NCBI GenBank assembly: GCA_964583605.1
Contig: CAZOWL010000001.1
Span: forward strand, 124,001-188,000
Reading direction: 5' to 3'
DNA: 64,000 bases
From: CAZOWL01 sp964583605
GTDB taxonomy: Bacteria > Pseudomonadota > Gammaproteobacteria > Chromatiales > Chromatiaceae
In this document: positions 1 through 8,495 of the stretch, piece after piece
Numbering within the stretch: the first letter of the stretch is position 1
How the letters are laid out: each line of letters begins with the position of its first letter
Made by a program: the position numbers and the translations under genes
Notes under the pieces: model-generated
What the model was told of the DNA's origin: nothing
The model's input: only the letters and a program-made list of their open reading frames with translations
Database searches by the model: none

Positions 1-1
1 C

Positions 2-1216
2 GCGCTCTGTGTCGGCGGACGCATCGGCCCACTGGCGAGCGTCCTGACCAGCTCAGGCCAGGGCGGCCGCTTCGCCTTTGGGATCTCGACACCGACTCAA
101 GCGCGTCGCGCCACCAAGGCCATCGAGCTGGCCATGGAGCACATCTTCGCAACCGACACACATCGGACCCTAGTGCTGAACGCGCTGCCGATGGGGGTAG
201 GCTTTGCTTGCTCGACGGTCACGCTCGCCGAAACCAGTGTCCGGGAAGACATGGTTGTCGCATTGGCGGAACAGTTCTCCCCCCATTACGCGCAGACGAT
301 CCTCGTGACCGACCCGCTCTTTTGCAAGCGGATACTGGATCATGGGCGCGGGGCAGGCCTCGACTGGCGGCGCTTCAAGGTCCACGTCATCCTTGGCGAA
401 GAGACCTTCGGCGAGGCGTTTCGCCGCTATGTGGCGCTGGGCCTGGGCCAGGATCCGGATGGCTGGACGAAGGGCCTGATCATGTCCTCGATGGGCGTGG
501 CCGAACTCGGGCTGAATCTCTTCTTCGAGACGCGGGAGACGATCCGACTGCGTCAGCTCGCATCTGAAACGCCACAAGAGGTTGCCCGGATCATCGGTGA
601 CTGGCCGGGGCGCGTGCCGCCGTTGCTGTTCGTCTACAATCCATTGCGCACCTACGTCGAAGTCATCGAGCAGGATGCGAACGGCTATGGGGCATTGGTT
701 GTGTCGACGCTGGACAGATCGCTCGCCCTGCCGCTGCTCCGCTACCGCACCGGTGATCGCGCCAAGCTCTTGGGCAAGAGCCAAATGGCGGTGGCCCTCG
801 GCGAGGCCGGGTTGGAGCGCTATCCGCTGCCGGCTCTGCCGATGATCGCGATTGCCGGACGCGATGCGGACGTCCTCCCGGACGGCCGGACGTTGTTGGA
901 CATCAAGGACGCCTTGTACCAACGCCCAGACGTCGCCGACGCCCTCACGGGTGCGTTCCGCCTCGAGCCGGATGAAAGCGGCTGCACCTTACATGTTCAG
1001 ACGGGTCATGAATGGGGAGGCGATGAGCAGGGACTCTGCGACGCGCTCCAAGCTTGCCTGCCCGTCCCACCATCCAGACCCATCGATCGCATCAGGCTCT
1101 GGCCGTACGATGCATTCCCGTTCGGCCGATCGTTGGACTATGAGCGCAAGTTCTCGTATCTCGCCAAGGAGCTGCGCAGCGAGCCCGAGCCCAGCCCGGG
1201 AGAGGCGGCACTGTGA
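2..1216 (+). CDS. CapK/PaaK-like adenylate-forming enzyme, 3' part
   Basis: The frame is open from the first bases of the window, so the gene starts upstream and at least 404 codons are present. Near the visible N-terminus is a Ser/Gly-rich segment (LTSSGQGGRFAFG) that resembles the nucleotide-binding loop of acyl-adenylating enzymes of the phenylacetate-CoA ligase/coenzyme F390 synthetase/CapK group. The middle contains PLLRYRTGDRAKL, the usual 'RY.TGD' motif of this superfamily, and a C-terminal lid domain follows. Members activate a carboxylic acid as an acyl adenylate; the substrate is unknown here. Relatives are common in exopolysaccharide and exosortase loci, and the convergent neighbour is an exosortase-associated acyltransferase, which fits that setting. 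Two other CapK-like genes occur in this window, but this one is a more distant relative. The family call is fairly sure; the substrate is not known. Confidence 0.7.
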   Translation, partial: ALCVGGRIGPLASVLTSSGQGGRFAFGISTPTQARRATKAIELAMEHIFATDTHRTLVLNALPMGVGFACSTVTLAETSVREDMVVALAEQFSPHYAQTILVTDPLFCKRILDHGRGAGLDWRRFKVHVILGEETFGEAFRRYVALGLGQDPDGWTKGLIMSSMGVAELGLNLFFETRETIRLRQLASETPQEVARIIGDWPGRVPPLLFVYNPLRTYVEVIEQDANGYGALVVSTLDRSLALPLLRYRTGDRAKLLGKSQMAVALGEAGLERYPLPALPMIAIAGRDADVLPDGRTLLDIKDALYQRPDVADALTGAFRLEPDESGCTLHVQTGHEWGGDEQGLCDALQACLPVPPSRPIDRIRLWPYDAFPFGRSLDYERKFSYLAKELRSEPEPSPGEAAL

Positions 1217-1233
1217 CCGAGACGCGACAAGGC

Positions 1234-1292
1234 CTCGGTGGCAGTGGTCAACGCCTGGGGGAGCCCCGAATCGGGCCAGTTAGGCCACCGAG
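1234..1292. repeat. Inverted repeat between two convergent genes
   Basis: CTCGGTGGC at 1234-1242 is the exact reverse complement of GCCACCGAG at 1284-1292, with a 41-base spacer. It lies where the CapK-like gene and the acyltransferase gene converge and overlaps the last codons of the latter. No T-run follows on either side, so a terminator role is only possible. Confidence 0.3.
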
Positions 1293-2104
1293 ACGCGTTT
1301 GTCAGAACAGTCCTTGGTTTCGCCCGCGCAATTAGGGATCAGCTCTGGAGGCAGACCTTGGACCAAGTACTGAAGCATCGCAGGGGAAGAGGTATAGAGC
1401 CCCCTCTCGAACTCCTCAATGCTCGTAACATAGGGCCTGACCGGGCCATAGTAGTCGACCTCAGGCCCAGCGGGAAAGAAATGGAATCCTAAGCGCTTCA
1501 GCATCACATATAGGCTCCGCTCCATCGCCAGAAGCCAATCCGTGACGCCCCGACGCTTGCTCTCCTGATAGAGCTGCCGGCAGATCCCCATTAGTATCTC
1601 GGGGGAGCCCCTGGGCTGTGTAAGGGCGACTACGTCGCCTCGCGGCAGCGGCTCTGGCTCGCGCCTGGGGGGACCGCCGTATGGCGTGTCTCCCGCACGC
1701 CTCCGGAAGGATTTCGAGATCGCGAGCCGAGATATCTCGGCATAACCGCTGAATCCGGGATAGCTGGGATCGTTCAGATGATCGTAGCCGTCAGCGAAGC
1801 GGCAGTGCTCCACAAGCGGAAAGCCCGGAGGCGAACTCATGACCAATCGCGCTGTCCCTGCGGGCTCGCCGGCGCAATGCGTCGCAAGGATGTGTACGGA
1901 ATGCGCATCATAGACATCCCATTCGAGCCCGTCGGGATAATCCTCCAGCCGGAGGAAACCTCGCTCGACGCAATATACTTGGTATCGAACACGATAGGTC
2001 GTCTCAAGCTCCGCCGTGCCATCGACGCAGCCGAAGAAGAAGTGTCGCTCCCGGATCGATAGCGCGGGGCTCGTAGCGCCTCCCGCAATGCTCGTCGGCA
2101 TCAT
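1280..2104 (-). CDS. PEP-CTERM/exosortase system-associated acyltransferase
   Basis: A 274-residue protein with the fold signature of LuxI/FeeM-type N-acyl transferases. The N-terminal third has the block 'YRVRYQVYCVERGFL' (residues about 37-51), the counterpart of the Arg/Phe/Trp-rich acceptor region of autoinducer synthases. It is followed by 'AGTARLVM' and 'EISRLAI', which correspond to the conserved strand and the E-x-S-R motif. This pattern is that of the acyltransferase family found beside exosortase and PEP-CTERM genes. The acyl donor and acceptor are not known for this family. An unusual Pro/Arg-rich stretch (about residues 140-165) interrupts the catalytic domain. The exosortase is not in the window; a PEP-CTERM protein is encoded near 34.3 kb. 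The family call is confident and the reaction is inferred. Confidence 0.82.
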   Translation of the reverse strand: MMPTSIAGGATSPALSIRERHFFFGCVDGTAELETTYRVRYQVYCVERGFLRLEDYPDGLEWDVYDAHSVHILATHCAGEPAGTARLVMSSPPGFPLVEHCRFADGYDHLNDPSYPGFSGYAEISRLAISKSFRRRAGDTPYGGPPRREPEPLPRGDVVALTQPRGSPEILMGICRQLYQESKRRGVTDWLLAMERSLYVMLKRLGFHFFPAGPEVDYYGPVRPYVTSIEEFERGLYTSSPAMLQYLVQGLPPELIPNCAGETKDCSDKRVSVA

Positions 2105-2892
2105 TCAGACCACCCCACACGGAATTCTGCCAGTCTCGCCCCGACAGCCTTGCATGGGAAGAACGGGCAGGATGCACTGATGTCGCCAGGCCTGGCTCGG
2201 CCGGACTCTTACTTTAGCCCCAGAACCCTATAATGCATCGATGGCACTCCCAATCGTTGAGCGACGAGCGGTCGAATCAGCCGAAGTGCGGTCGCGAGTC
2301 CCTTGGCGCGTCGCGCGGCGTGTCGAAAGTCGGCACTCCTTCTCAGTTCCCGCGCCGGCCCCCCACTAACATGCCGCACCCAGAGCCCAACCTCGGGAGG
2401 CGCGCTGCCAGCGCGGGCTCATTACTCTTGATCTGCGAAGCAGGTTCGCTCCCTCGCCCTCCGGATAAGGGTTGGGGTGAGGAACCATCAGTGGCAAGGC
2501 GCGATGCAATGATCTGCAGTGGCTCGCCTCGCCCCGTGATCGTTTGGCGCGACCCACGTGCGCAGCGGAGGAGCAACCTGATCACCCTCAGCCCTTGTCC
2601 TAGCCGTCTCACGCCGCTTAGACTCGCTAGCCGAGGATCGCTGATGCCCATAGATGGGCGGTGATGACGCACAGCCGCCCTCCTCCGGGCCTAAAATCAG
2701 GTCAGTGCCGCCTCGGCAACAGACCGGAGATACACCGGATCCGGTCACTCCGGCGAGCGCGACACATCCGGAACGAGAGGTACGAGCATAGGACAGAATC
2801 CCTCCACTGACTCATAACGGACCCCCCGAGTCAACACCGAGTGAGTCCAGCCGGTAACGGACGACCCGAATCCGGACACCCAGGAATGTCCT
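2105..2892. other. Gene-free stretch with one dispersed repeat
   Basis: No convincing coding sequence was found in either direction. It holds a diverged copy of the dispersed repeat (2437-2544), a perfect 12-bp palindrome ACCGGATCCGGT at 2734-2745, and a TATAAT hexamer near 2229 without a convincing -35 element or downstream gene. Confidence 0.5.
2437..2544 (+). repeat. Dispersed repeat, copy 1 (diverged)
   Basis: It begins near 'gcaggttcgctccctcgccc', continues through 'gggttggggtgagg', and ends with 'ctcgccccgtgatcgtt'. The same order of blocks is seen in copies near 21.9, 29.6 and 36.4 kb. This copy has several substitutions and small indels relative to the copies at 21.9 and 29.6 kb. It lies in non-coding DNA. 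Confidence 0.65.
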
Positions 2893-3333
2893 TTGATCTC
2901 TCGATCCGTGTCCAAACAGGTGCTTTTTTGGGGGCTCCTCGGCTTGACTGTGTGCCATGGTCAGACCCCGGCGGCAGAGCAGGCAATGATTGCCCACCCC
3001 GAGACGTCCACCGAGGCTCTGACGCGCAACGAGGCACGCCTATTCTTCACGATGCGGCTGAAACGCTGGCCAGATGGGACATTGGCTAAGGTCTTCGTGT
3101 TACCAGATAACCATCCTTTGCACGAGCGCTTTGCCAACGAGGTCCTTGGTCTCTATCCGTACCAGCTGCGCAGGGTCTGGGATCGGCAGCTGTTCTCCGG
3201 TACCGGACAGGCACCCATCACGGTCCCCAGCGAGCAGGAGATGCGCGAGCGCGTCGCCACCACCCCAGGCGCCATCGGCTATGCCGGCGATCGGGTCAAC
3301 AACGGCGAGCTCCGTGTCCTCGAGGTGCGCTGA
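2893..3333 (+). CDS. Small PstS-like periplasmic substrate-binding protein
   Basis: A 146-residue protein with an N-terminal hydrophobic signal (about residues 8-24) followed by a single small domain. The C-terminal half carries 'ERVATTPGAIGYAG', the block typical of phosphate-type (PstS-like) binding domains, but the length is under half that of a transporter-linked PstS. The proposed start is TTG at 2893; GTG at 2908 is in frame and equally possible. It ends one base before the ATG of the outer-membrane barrel gene, which is followed in turn by a GGDEF-EAL gene, so the three are probably one operon. The role could be ligand capture for signalling rather than transport, because no ABC transporter genes are present. 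Family moderately sure, function unknown. Confidence 0.65.
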   Translation: MISRSVSKQVLFWGLLGLTVCHGQTPAAEQAMIAHPETSTEALTRNEARLFFTMRLKRWPDGTLAKVFVLPDNHPLHERFANEVLGLYPYQLRRVWDRQLFSGTGQAPITVPSEQEMRERVATTPGAIGYAGDRVNNGELRVLEVR

Positions 3334-3334
3334 C

Positions 3335-4528
3335 ATGCCCGTGTCGCTGGCGATCATCGCCCTCTTCATGCTCTCGATCCCCAATCTCGGCCGGGCGGTT
3401 GAATTCGCCGAAGGCAAACTGCGGCTGCACGGCTTCGCCAGCCAGGCAGTCGTACACACATCCGCCAACCGCTACTTTGGCGACAGCCCGGACACCTCGT
3501 TCGAATTCACCGAGCTTGGTGCCAATGCCTCCTACCAAGCGGACCCACGCCTCCTCATCGCAGGTCAAGTGCTGGCTCGACGCGCTGGGGACATGTACGA
3601 TGGCTCCCCTTCGCTCGACTATGCGCTCTTAGACTATGCCCCCGTCGCCGACGCCGGGCGGCGTGCTGGCCTGCGCCTTGGCCGAATCAAGAGCCCACTG
3701 GGCCTTTACAACGAGACCCGCGACGTCCCCTTCACCCGGCCTGGGATCTTTCTACCGCAGGTGGTCTACTACGATAAGGTGCGCAATCTGCTGCTCTCGT
3801 ATGACGGGATCATGCTCTATGGCGATCTTTTTGCCCACTACGGCAACCTATCGTTGGCGGTCGGGGTCGGGCAGTCAGTCATTGACGACAACGTCGAGTG
3901 GGCCTACCTCGCCGATAATGTAGACGGCAATCTCGACGCCGACGGGGTGAATTGGACGCTAGCGAGCCTCTGGTACACGACGCCTGCTGAGGAGCTGAAG
4001 CTGGGCCTAAGCGGTGTAATCACCGAGATGCAATTCGACGCCGGGCCAACTTCGGCGCTCGATTCGGGCACCATCGACGTGACTCATTGGATCGCATCCG
4101 CTCAGTACAATACGGCGAAATGGACGCTATCGGCCGAGTACGCGCGAACCCCGACGCGCTGGAACGCCTTCGGGCCATTTTGGCCATTCGATGACCAGGT
4201 CGGCGAGGGTTACTATCTGCAGGGGCAATACCGGCTCTTGCCCAATCTTGAGCTCATGGCGCGCTACGAGGAGGGATACGCGAACAGACATGACCGCAGC
4301 GGCAGAGAGCTCTCAGCCCTGACCGGCGGGATCACCCCGCGCTTCGATTTCTTCTCGAAGATTGGCACGCTCGGGCTGCGCTGGGACATCGACCCCAACA
4401 TCATGTTGCGTCTCGAGTACCAGCGCTATGACGGCACCTACGCGTTATCGATACGCGAGAATCCCGATCCGGGCGATCTCACCCGGGAATGGGATGTCTT
4501 CGCCGCCTCCTTGTCGCTGCGGTTCTGA
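3335..4528 (+). CDS. Outer-membrane beta-barrel (porin-like) protein
   Basis: A 397-residue protein. The ATG at 3335 comes one base after the previous stop and gives a typical signal peptide (MPVSLAIIALFMLSIPNLGRA). The rest has the alternating hydrophobic/polar strands and aromatic girdle residues of a barrel, for example 'WTLASLWYTT' and 'YYLQGQYRLL', and ends in Phe, the usual C-terminal signature for BAM-dependent barrels. Longer in-frame readings starting at 3074 overlap the preceding gene in a different frame and are unlikely. It is probably co-expressed with the PstS-like and GGDEF-EAL genes. It could be a porin for the ligand captured by the PstS-like protein; substrate unknown. Confidence 0.75.
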   Translation: MPVSLAIIALFMLSIPNLGRAVEFAEGKLRLHGFASQAVVHTSANRYFGDSPDTSFEFTELGANASYQADPRLLIAGQVLARRAGDMYDGSPSLDYALLDYAPVADAGRRAGLRLGRIKSPLGLYNETRDVPFTRPGIFLPQVVYYDKVRNLLLSYDGIMLYGDLFAHYGNLSLAVGVGQSVIDDNVEWAYLADNVDGNLDADGVNWTLASLWYTTPAEELKLGLSGVITEMQFDAGPTSALDSGTIDVTHWIASAQYNTAKWTLSAEYARTPTRWNAFGPFWPFDDQVGEGYYLQGQYRLLPNLELMARYEEGYANRHDRSGRELSALTGGITPRFDFFSKIGTLGLRWDIDPNIMLRLEYQRYDGTYALSIRENPDPGDLTREWDVFAASLSLRF

Positions 4529-4536
4529 GTTCCTGC

Positions 4537-6990
4537 GTGAAGGATTCGGGCATCGACACGGGGCGAAAGCGCTATCTCAGCCTGCGCTGGAAGGCCCTGA
4601 TCGCGCTTAGCCTCGCGCTGATCCTCGTCAACATCTCCCTGGCCTTCATCGCCAATTCTCAGCTCGCCAATCAGTTCGAGCTCCAACAGGGCGCCGTGCG
4701 CGCACAGCAGGTGCGTCAGCTGCAAGCCCTGATCGATGAGCGCAATCAAGAGATGTCGAAGCTCGCGAGTCTCGTCCCGCTGCTCGATGGCCGCGAAGCA
4801 CGGAGCCTAACCGAGCGAATCGGACGGGCACTCGACACCGACGGCGCGATCCTCGATCTCGAATGGGACATCCGCTCGGTACATTGGATCCTGCCCGACG
4901 GCACGACCGCTATCGCTTGGCCGTCCGCGAATCAACCCGTGCCCGATCACCTGGTCACGCAGCTCCAGCGACAGCCTGAGGCCGGGATCACGTCGCTCTT
5001 GTGCAGCCCGGACTGTTACCAATTCTTGGCTACGCCTCTGCTATGGGATGGCGAGTTTGCCGGCAATCTCGTCCTCGGCCGCTCACTGGCCGACGCCCTG
5101 CTGACGTTCCGCGCCTTGACTGGCGCCGAGGTCGCGATTGCCGGCAACGGCGACCCGCGCGCGGCCTCCCCGCTGGATCCAAGCAGCCCGGCCTACCTCG
5201 ATTTTCCAGCCGTCACCTATCCGGAGCGTACGTTGCCCATCCTGCGCAGCGCAGCCGAGTGCCTGCCGGACATCGCGCAGGCCGGGAGTCCGGTCACCAT
5301 CGCACACGGCACGAGCTGGTTCGAGATATTCCTGATCCCAGCCCTCGTACCTGGCATCAACGCCGTCGTCATCAACGACGTCGGCAAGCAACGCGAAATG
5401 ATCCGAGCAGCAACCTTGGGCAGCGGTCTCCTGGGGATCGTCGGCCTGCTGACCTCCGGCGGTTTGCTGCTCCTGATTATGAAAGGGCCCCTTTATCGGC
5501 TGCGTGACCTCGCCTCGGTCGTCCCGCTGCTAGCCGAGAACCGCTATACCGACTTGCGGAGCCAGTTGCCAGCGCGTGGTAAAGCTCTGATGCCACGCGA
5601 CGAGATCGATCTGATGACGGACACGATCGGCGCCGTGACCGACCGGATGGAGCGCCTGCAACGCAGCCGCCAGCAAGCTGAGGAACGCCTGCTCTGGTTG
5701 GCTGACCACGACCCTCTGACCCAGCTGTACAACCGCCGACGGTTCGGTAAAGACTTTGAAGCCATCGTCGAGCGCGCGATGCGTTTCGGCCACCAGGGGG
5801 CGCTCCTCGTCCTCGATCTGGACCAGTTCAAAGAGGTCAACGACCTCAGCGGACACGAACTCGGGGACAGTCTGCTACAGAGGATCGCCGAGCGGCTCGC
5901 GCAGGTCACCCAGCCGAGCGACATCCTGGCACGGCTCGGTGGGGACGAGTTCGCCTTGGTCCTGCCCGAAGGCAGTGCCGACGATGCCCTCGCCAGCGCC
6001 GAATCCATCCAGGAGGCGGTGCGCTCGGTCACCCTGCAAGAAAAGGCAAGGCGTCACCGCGTGTCGGCCAGCATCGGCATCGTCATGTTCCCCGACCACG
6101 GCAGCGACGTCGGCCAGCTGCTTGCCAATGCCGACCTCGCCATGTATCAGGCCAAAGAGAAGGGACGCGGCCGATCCTACCTCTTCTCGACAGAGGATCA
6201 AGGAAAAGAGCAGCTCGATGCCCGTGTGCTCTGGCGCGAGCAAATCGCCCAGGCACTGCAGCAGGATCGCTTCGAGCTCCATGTCCAGCCGATCATAGAG
6301 ATCGCCACCGGGCGCGTGAGCCACATGGAGGCCTTGCTGCGCATGCGCGACCAGAGAGGCAGCCTCGTGTTTCCGGATCGATTCATCACTGTCGCCGAGC
6401 GAACGGGCCAAATACAGGCGATCGACCGGTGGGTCATCAACAGCGCGCTGATGGCGATGCGCCAGAGCGCCGACCTGCGCCTCGCGGTCAACCTCTCGGC
6501 CAGCGCGATGGATGATCCTCAGCTGCTGCCCGATCTATCCCGTCTCCTCGAGCACCACCAGGTGGCGGCGCAGCGGATCACGTTCGAGGTGACCGAAACC
6601 GCCGCGATTAACAGCCTTCTCAATGCGTCGCGCCTGATGCGCGGGCTGCAAGAACTCGGCTGCCGCTTTGCACTCGATGATTTCGGCAGCGGCTATGCCT
6701 CATATGCCTACCTGCGCCAGCTTCCCGTCGATGAGGTCAAGATCGACGGCTCCTTCGTCCGCGAGATCGATCGGAATCGCGAAGATCGCATCTTTGTCAA
6801 GGCGATCACCGATGTGGCCCATGGCATGGGCAAGCGGGTAACCGCCGAGTTCGTCGAGAGCGCGAGGATCTTGGCTATCCTCAAGACGCTCGGCGTCGAC
6901 AATGCCCAGGGCTACCATTGCGGTCGACCTAGGCCATTGGCGCCCGCCCAGGAGGGGCCGGCAAGGGCAAGAGCCCAGTCCCGCACATAG
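4537..6990 (+). CDS. Membrane-bound GGDEF-EAL cyclic-di-GMP protein
   Basis: The chosen start is GTG 4537, eight bases after the barrel gene's stop; it gives 817 residues beginning just before the first membrane segment (about 15-37). An ATG at 4489 would overlap the preceding gene. A periplasmic sensor region (about 38-285) and a second membrane segment (about 290-312) are followed by a HAMP-like linker. The GGDEF domain has an intact GGDEF motif near residue 468 (LARLGGDEFALVLPE). The EAL domain has MEALLR near 597, DDFGSGYASYAYL and EFVES, so key metal-binding residues of a phosphodiesterase are present. It may therefore make or break c-di-GMP. The periplasmic region may read the state of the co-encoded PstS-like protein and barrel; this is inference. 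Confidence 0.9.
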   Translation: MKDSGIDTGRKRYLSLRWKALIALSLALILVNISLAFIANSQLANQFELQQGAVRAQQVRQLQALIDERNQEMSKLASLVPLLDGREARSLTERIGRALDTDGAILDLEWDIRSVHWILPDGTTAIAWPSANQPVPDHLVTQLQRQPEAGITSLLCSPDCYQFLATPLLWDGEFAGNLVLGRSLADALLTFRALTGAEVAIAGNGDPRAASPLDPSSPAYLDFPAVTYPERTLPILRSAAECLPDIAQAGSPVTIAHGTSWFEIFLIPALVPGINAVVINDVGKQREMIRAATLGSGLLGIVGLLTSGGLLLLIMKGPLYRLRDLASVVPLLAENRYTDLRSQLPARGKALMPRDEIDLMTDTIGAVTDRMERLQRSRQQAEERLLWLADHDPLTQLYNRRRFGKDFEAIVERAMRFGHQGALLVLDLDQFKEVNDLSGHELGDSLLQRIAERLAQVTQPSDILARLGGDEFALVLPEGSADDALASAESIQEAVRSVTLQEKARRHRVSASIGIVMFPDHGSDVGQLLANADLAMYQAKEKGRGRSYLFSTEDQGKEQLDARVLWREQIAQALQQDRFELHVQPIIEIATGRVSHMEALLRMRDQRGSLVFPDRFITVAERTGQIQAIDRWVINSALMAMRQSADLRLAVNLSASAMDDPQLLPDLSRLLEHHQVAAQRITFEVTETAAINSLLNASRLMRGLQELGCRFALDDFGSGYASYAYLRQLPVDEVKIDGSFVREIDRNREDRIFVKAITDVAHGMGKRVTAEFVESARILAILKTLGVDNAQGYHCGRPRPLAPAQEGPARARAQSRT

Positions 6991-7132
6991 TGCGGGCCCG
7001 CGAGATCGGAAGCTCGTTGGGTCAAGCACCTTTCGACCTCGCCGATCGAATCTAGCGTTGGCTGCTAGGGTTCGTTCGGATACCGAAGGCCAGCCCCCAA
7101 GCCAGGCACACAATCGGTTACTATGTCGCGCC

Positions 7133-7160
7133 CTGAAATCGTGTCCTAAAATCGTGCCCT
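7133..7160 (+). repeat. Short direct repeat before the cyclophilin gene
   Basis: Two near-identical units (AAATCGTGTCCT and AAATCGTGCCCT) lie in tandem just upstream of the AGGAGG ribosome-binding site (7162-7167) of the cyclophilin gene. Possible operator; no further support. Confidence 0.4.
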
Positions 7161-7173
7161 CAGGAGGGTCGTC

Positions 7174-7761
7174 ATGATGCGCCTACTCTCAACGCTTACC
7201 CTAGTCACCCTGACGCTCGGTCTCGTCGTTCCAGCCCAGGCCGGGAACCCGAAGGTCGCGCTCGACATCACGATTGACGGCGAGCCAGCCGGCACGCTAG
7301 TGCTCGAGCTGCGCTCCGACGTCGTGCCGAAAACCGCGGAGAATTTTCGCGCCCTTTGCACCGGCGAGAAGGGCGCCGGCCAGGACGGCAAGCCGCTGAA
7401 TTATGCTGGTAGCCCGTTCCACCGGATCATCCCGGGCTTCATGATCCAAGGGGGCGATTTCACCAGAGGCAACGGAACAGGTGGAGAGTCCATCTACGGC
7501 GCCCGTTTCGAGGACGAGAACTTCGAGCTCAAACACACGGGGCCCGGCATCCTGTCGATGGCGAACGCCGGTCCGGATACCAATGGCTCCCAGTTCTTCA
7601 TTACCGTTGCCGAGACCAACTGGCTCGACGGTCGCCACGTCGTGTTTGGCCGGCTCGTCGAGGGCATGGATGTCCTGAAGGCAATGGAGGCACAAGGCAG
7701 CCGAAGCGGCCGAACCAAGGTCCCGGTCGTCCTGGCCGCCTGCAACGAGGTTGACGAATGA
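7174..7761 (+). CDS. Exported eukaryotic-type cyclophilin (peptidyl-prolyl isomerase)
   Basis: A 195-residue protein with a signal peptide (about residues 1-23, ending in PAQA) and one complete cyclophilin domain. It catalyses cis-trans isomerisation of proline peptide bonds, here probably in the periplasm. The active-site region 'FHRIIPGFMIQGGDFTRGNG' and 'GPGILSMANAGPDTNGSQFF' match cytosolic eukaryotic cyclophilin A more closely than the usual bacterial PpiA/PpiB, and the Trp that favours cyclosporin binding is present (TNWLDGRHVVFG). AGGAGG lies seven bases before the ATG. No operon partner is seen. The family is certain; the eukaryotic-type subclass is a judgement by eye. Confidence 0.93.
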   Translation: MMRLLSTLTLVTLTLGLVVPAQAGNPKVALDITIDGEPAGTLVLELRSDVVPKTAENFRALCTGEKGAGQDGKPLNYAGSPFHRIIPGFMIQGGDFTRGNGTGGESIYGARFEDENFELKHTGPGILSMANAGPDTNGSQFFITVAETNWLDGRHVVFGRLVEGMDVLKAMEAQGSRSGRTKVPVVLAACNEVDE

Positions 7762-7771
7762 CCCTCTCAAT

Positions 7772-7954
7772 CTAGCCGTGGATCAAGTCAACGGGGTTCA
7801 GGCTGGTGAAACCTGGGCGGTACCGCGTGGCTCGCGCCAGCGCGTCCCGCACCTTGGGGCGTCTCGCGTGCGACTCGCGCTCTCGCCACATACGCTCAAA
7901 GCCCTCTTCGAAGCCATGATGGATGCGGAAGCGGTTCATGGCGATAAAGGTCAT
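7772..7954 (-). pseudogene. Remnant of an antibiotic-biosynthesis-monooxygenase-type gene
   Basis: The first about 30 residues (MTFIAMNRFRI, then EGFERMWRERESH) are the standard N-terminus of the ABM-domain heme-degrading/quinol monooxygenase-like proteins of about 100 residues. After ESH the reading no longer resembles the family and soon stops, so only the 5' third is preserved. Its ATG overlaps the TGA of the arsM remnant (TGATG), showing the two were once a coupled pair. Confidence 0.6.
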
Positions 7955-8300
7955 CAGCAGCAGCTCCCGCCGGCCGCGCTGGCCGGCCCTTCAGTTTGGG
8001 ACGTGTCGAACGGCAGTCGTGCGCCGCAGGACTCGAAGATCCCCAGGTGGTGGCAGGCCTCGCCGAAGAAAGCGAAGTACGGCTTGAATCGCGTGTTGTG
8101 CCGCATGCGCCAGGTGTTCCCGCAGACCGGCTCCACCTTGCCTGGCGTGAACAGATGGCGCTTGTCGAGCGCCCATTGCCCGGAATGCCCGGGCAGAGTG
8201 CTACGATAGGCGACGGCTTGGCCGTAGTCCTCGCAATCTCGCTCGAGCCCGTTCAGCTTGAACAGGCGGTAGGTCGCCGAAAAGAACCGAGGTTGTCGGT
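7954..8300 (-). pseudogene. C-terminal remnant of an arsenite methyltransferase gene (arsM)
   Basis: The minus strand encodes about 110 residues that look like the C-terminal domain of ArsM: 'ATYRLFKLNGLERDCEDYGQ', 'KVEPVCGNTWRM' and 'HLGIFESCG', ending in a small-residue/Cys tail (GGSCC). ArsM makes methylarsenicals from As(III) using SAM. The N-terminal Rossmann methyltransferase domain is missing. The frame stays open to 8403, but the extra N-terminal residues do not fit the family. It is therefore a 5'-truncated relic. The assignment rests on motif memory; a profile search would settle it. Confidence 0.6.
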
Positions 8301-8447
8301 CATTGTGTCGTCTCCATGCACTCGAGTCCGCCGCTTCGCACGCGCCCATGAATGGTACCCCGAGCTCGGGATACAAGCGGGCCAATCGCGACCGAGACGG
8401 CACTCCACTGCTATACTGCCCCGCCCTAGGAGGCTCCGAATCGCGCC

Positions 8448-8495
8448 ATGGCCCTTGCGCAGAACCAGACTTCCGTTCTCATCGAGCACCAGTGA
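8448..8495 (+). CDS. 15-codon leader reading frame overlapping the oxygenase start
   Basis: ATG at 8448, 14 bases after an AGGAGG (8428-8433), reads MALAQNQTSVLIEHQ and stops in a TGA that overlaps the GTG start of the oxygenase (GTGA). This could be a leader peptide giving translational coupling. It could also mean the true oxygenase N-terminus is displaced by a frameshift. Not proven to be translated. Confidence 0.35.
   Translation: MALAQNQTSVLIEHQ

Noticed and set aside
2229..2234. TATAAT box as a promoter
   Set aside because: No good -35 element at the right distance and no gene directly downstream on the plus strand.
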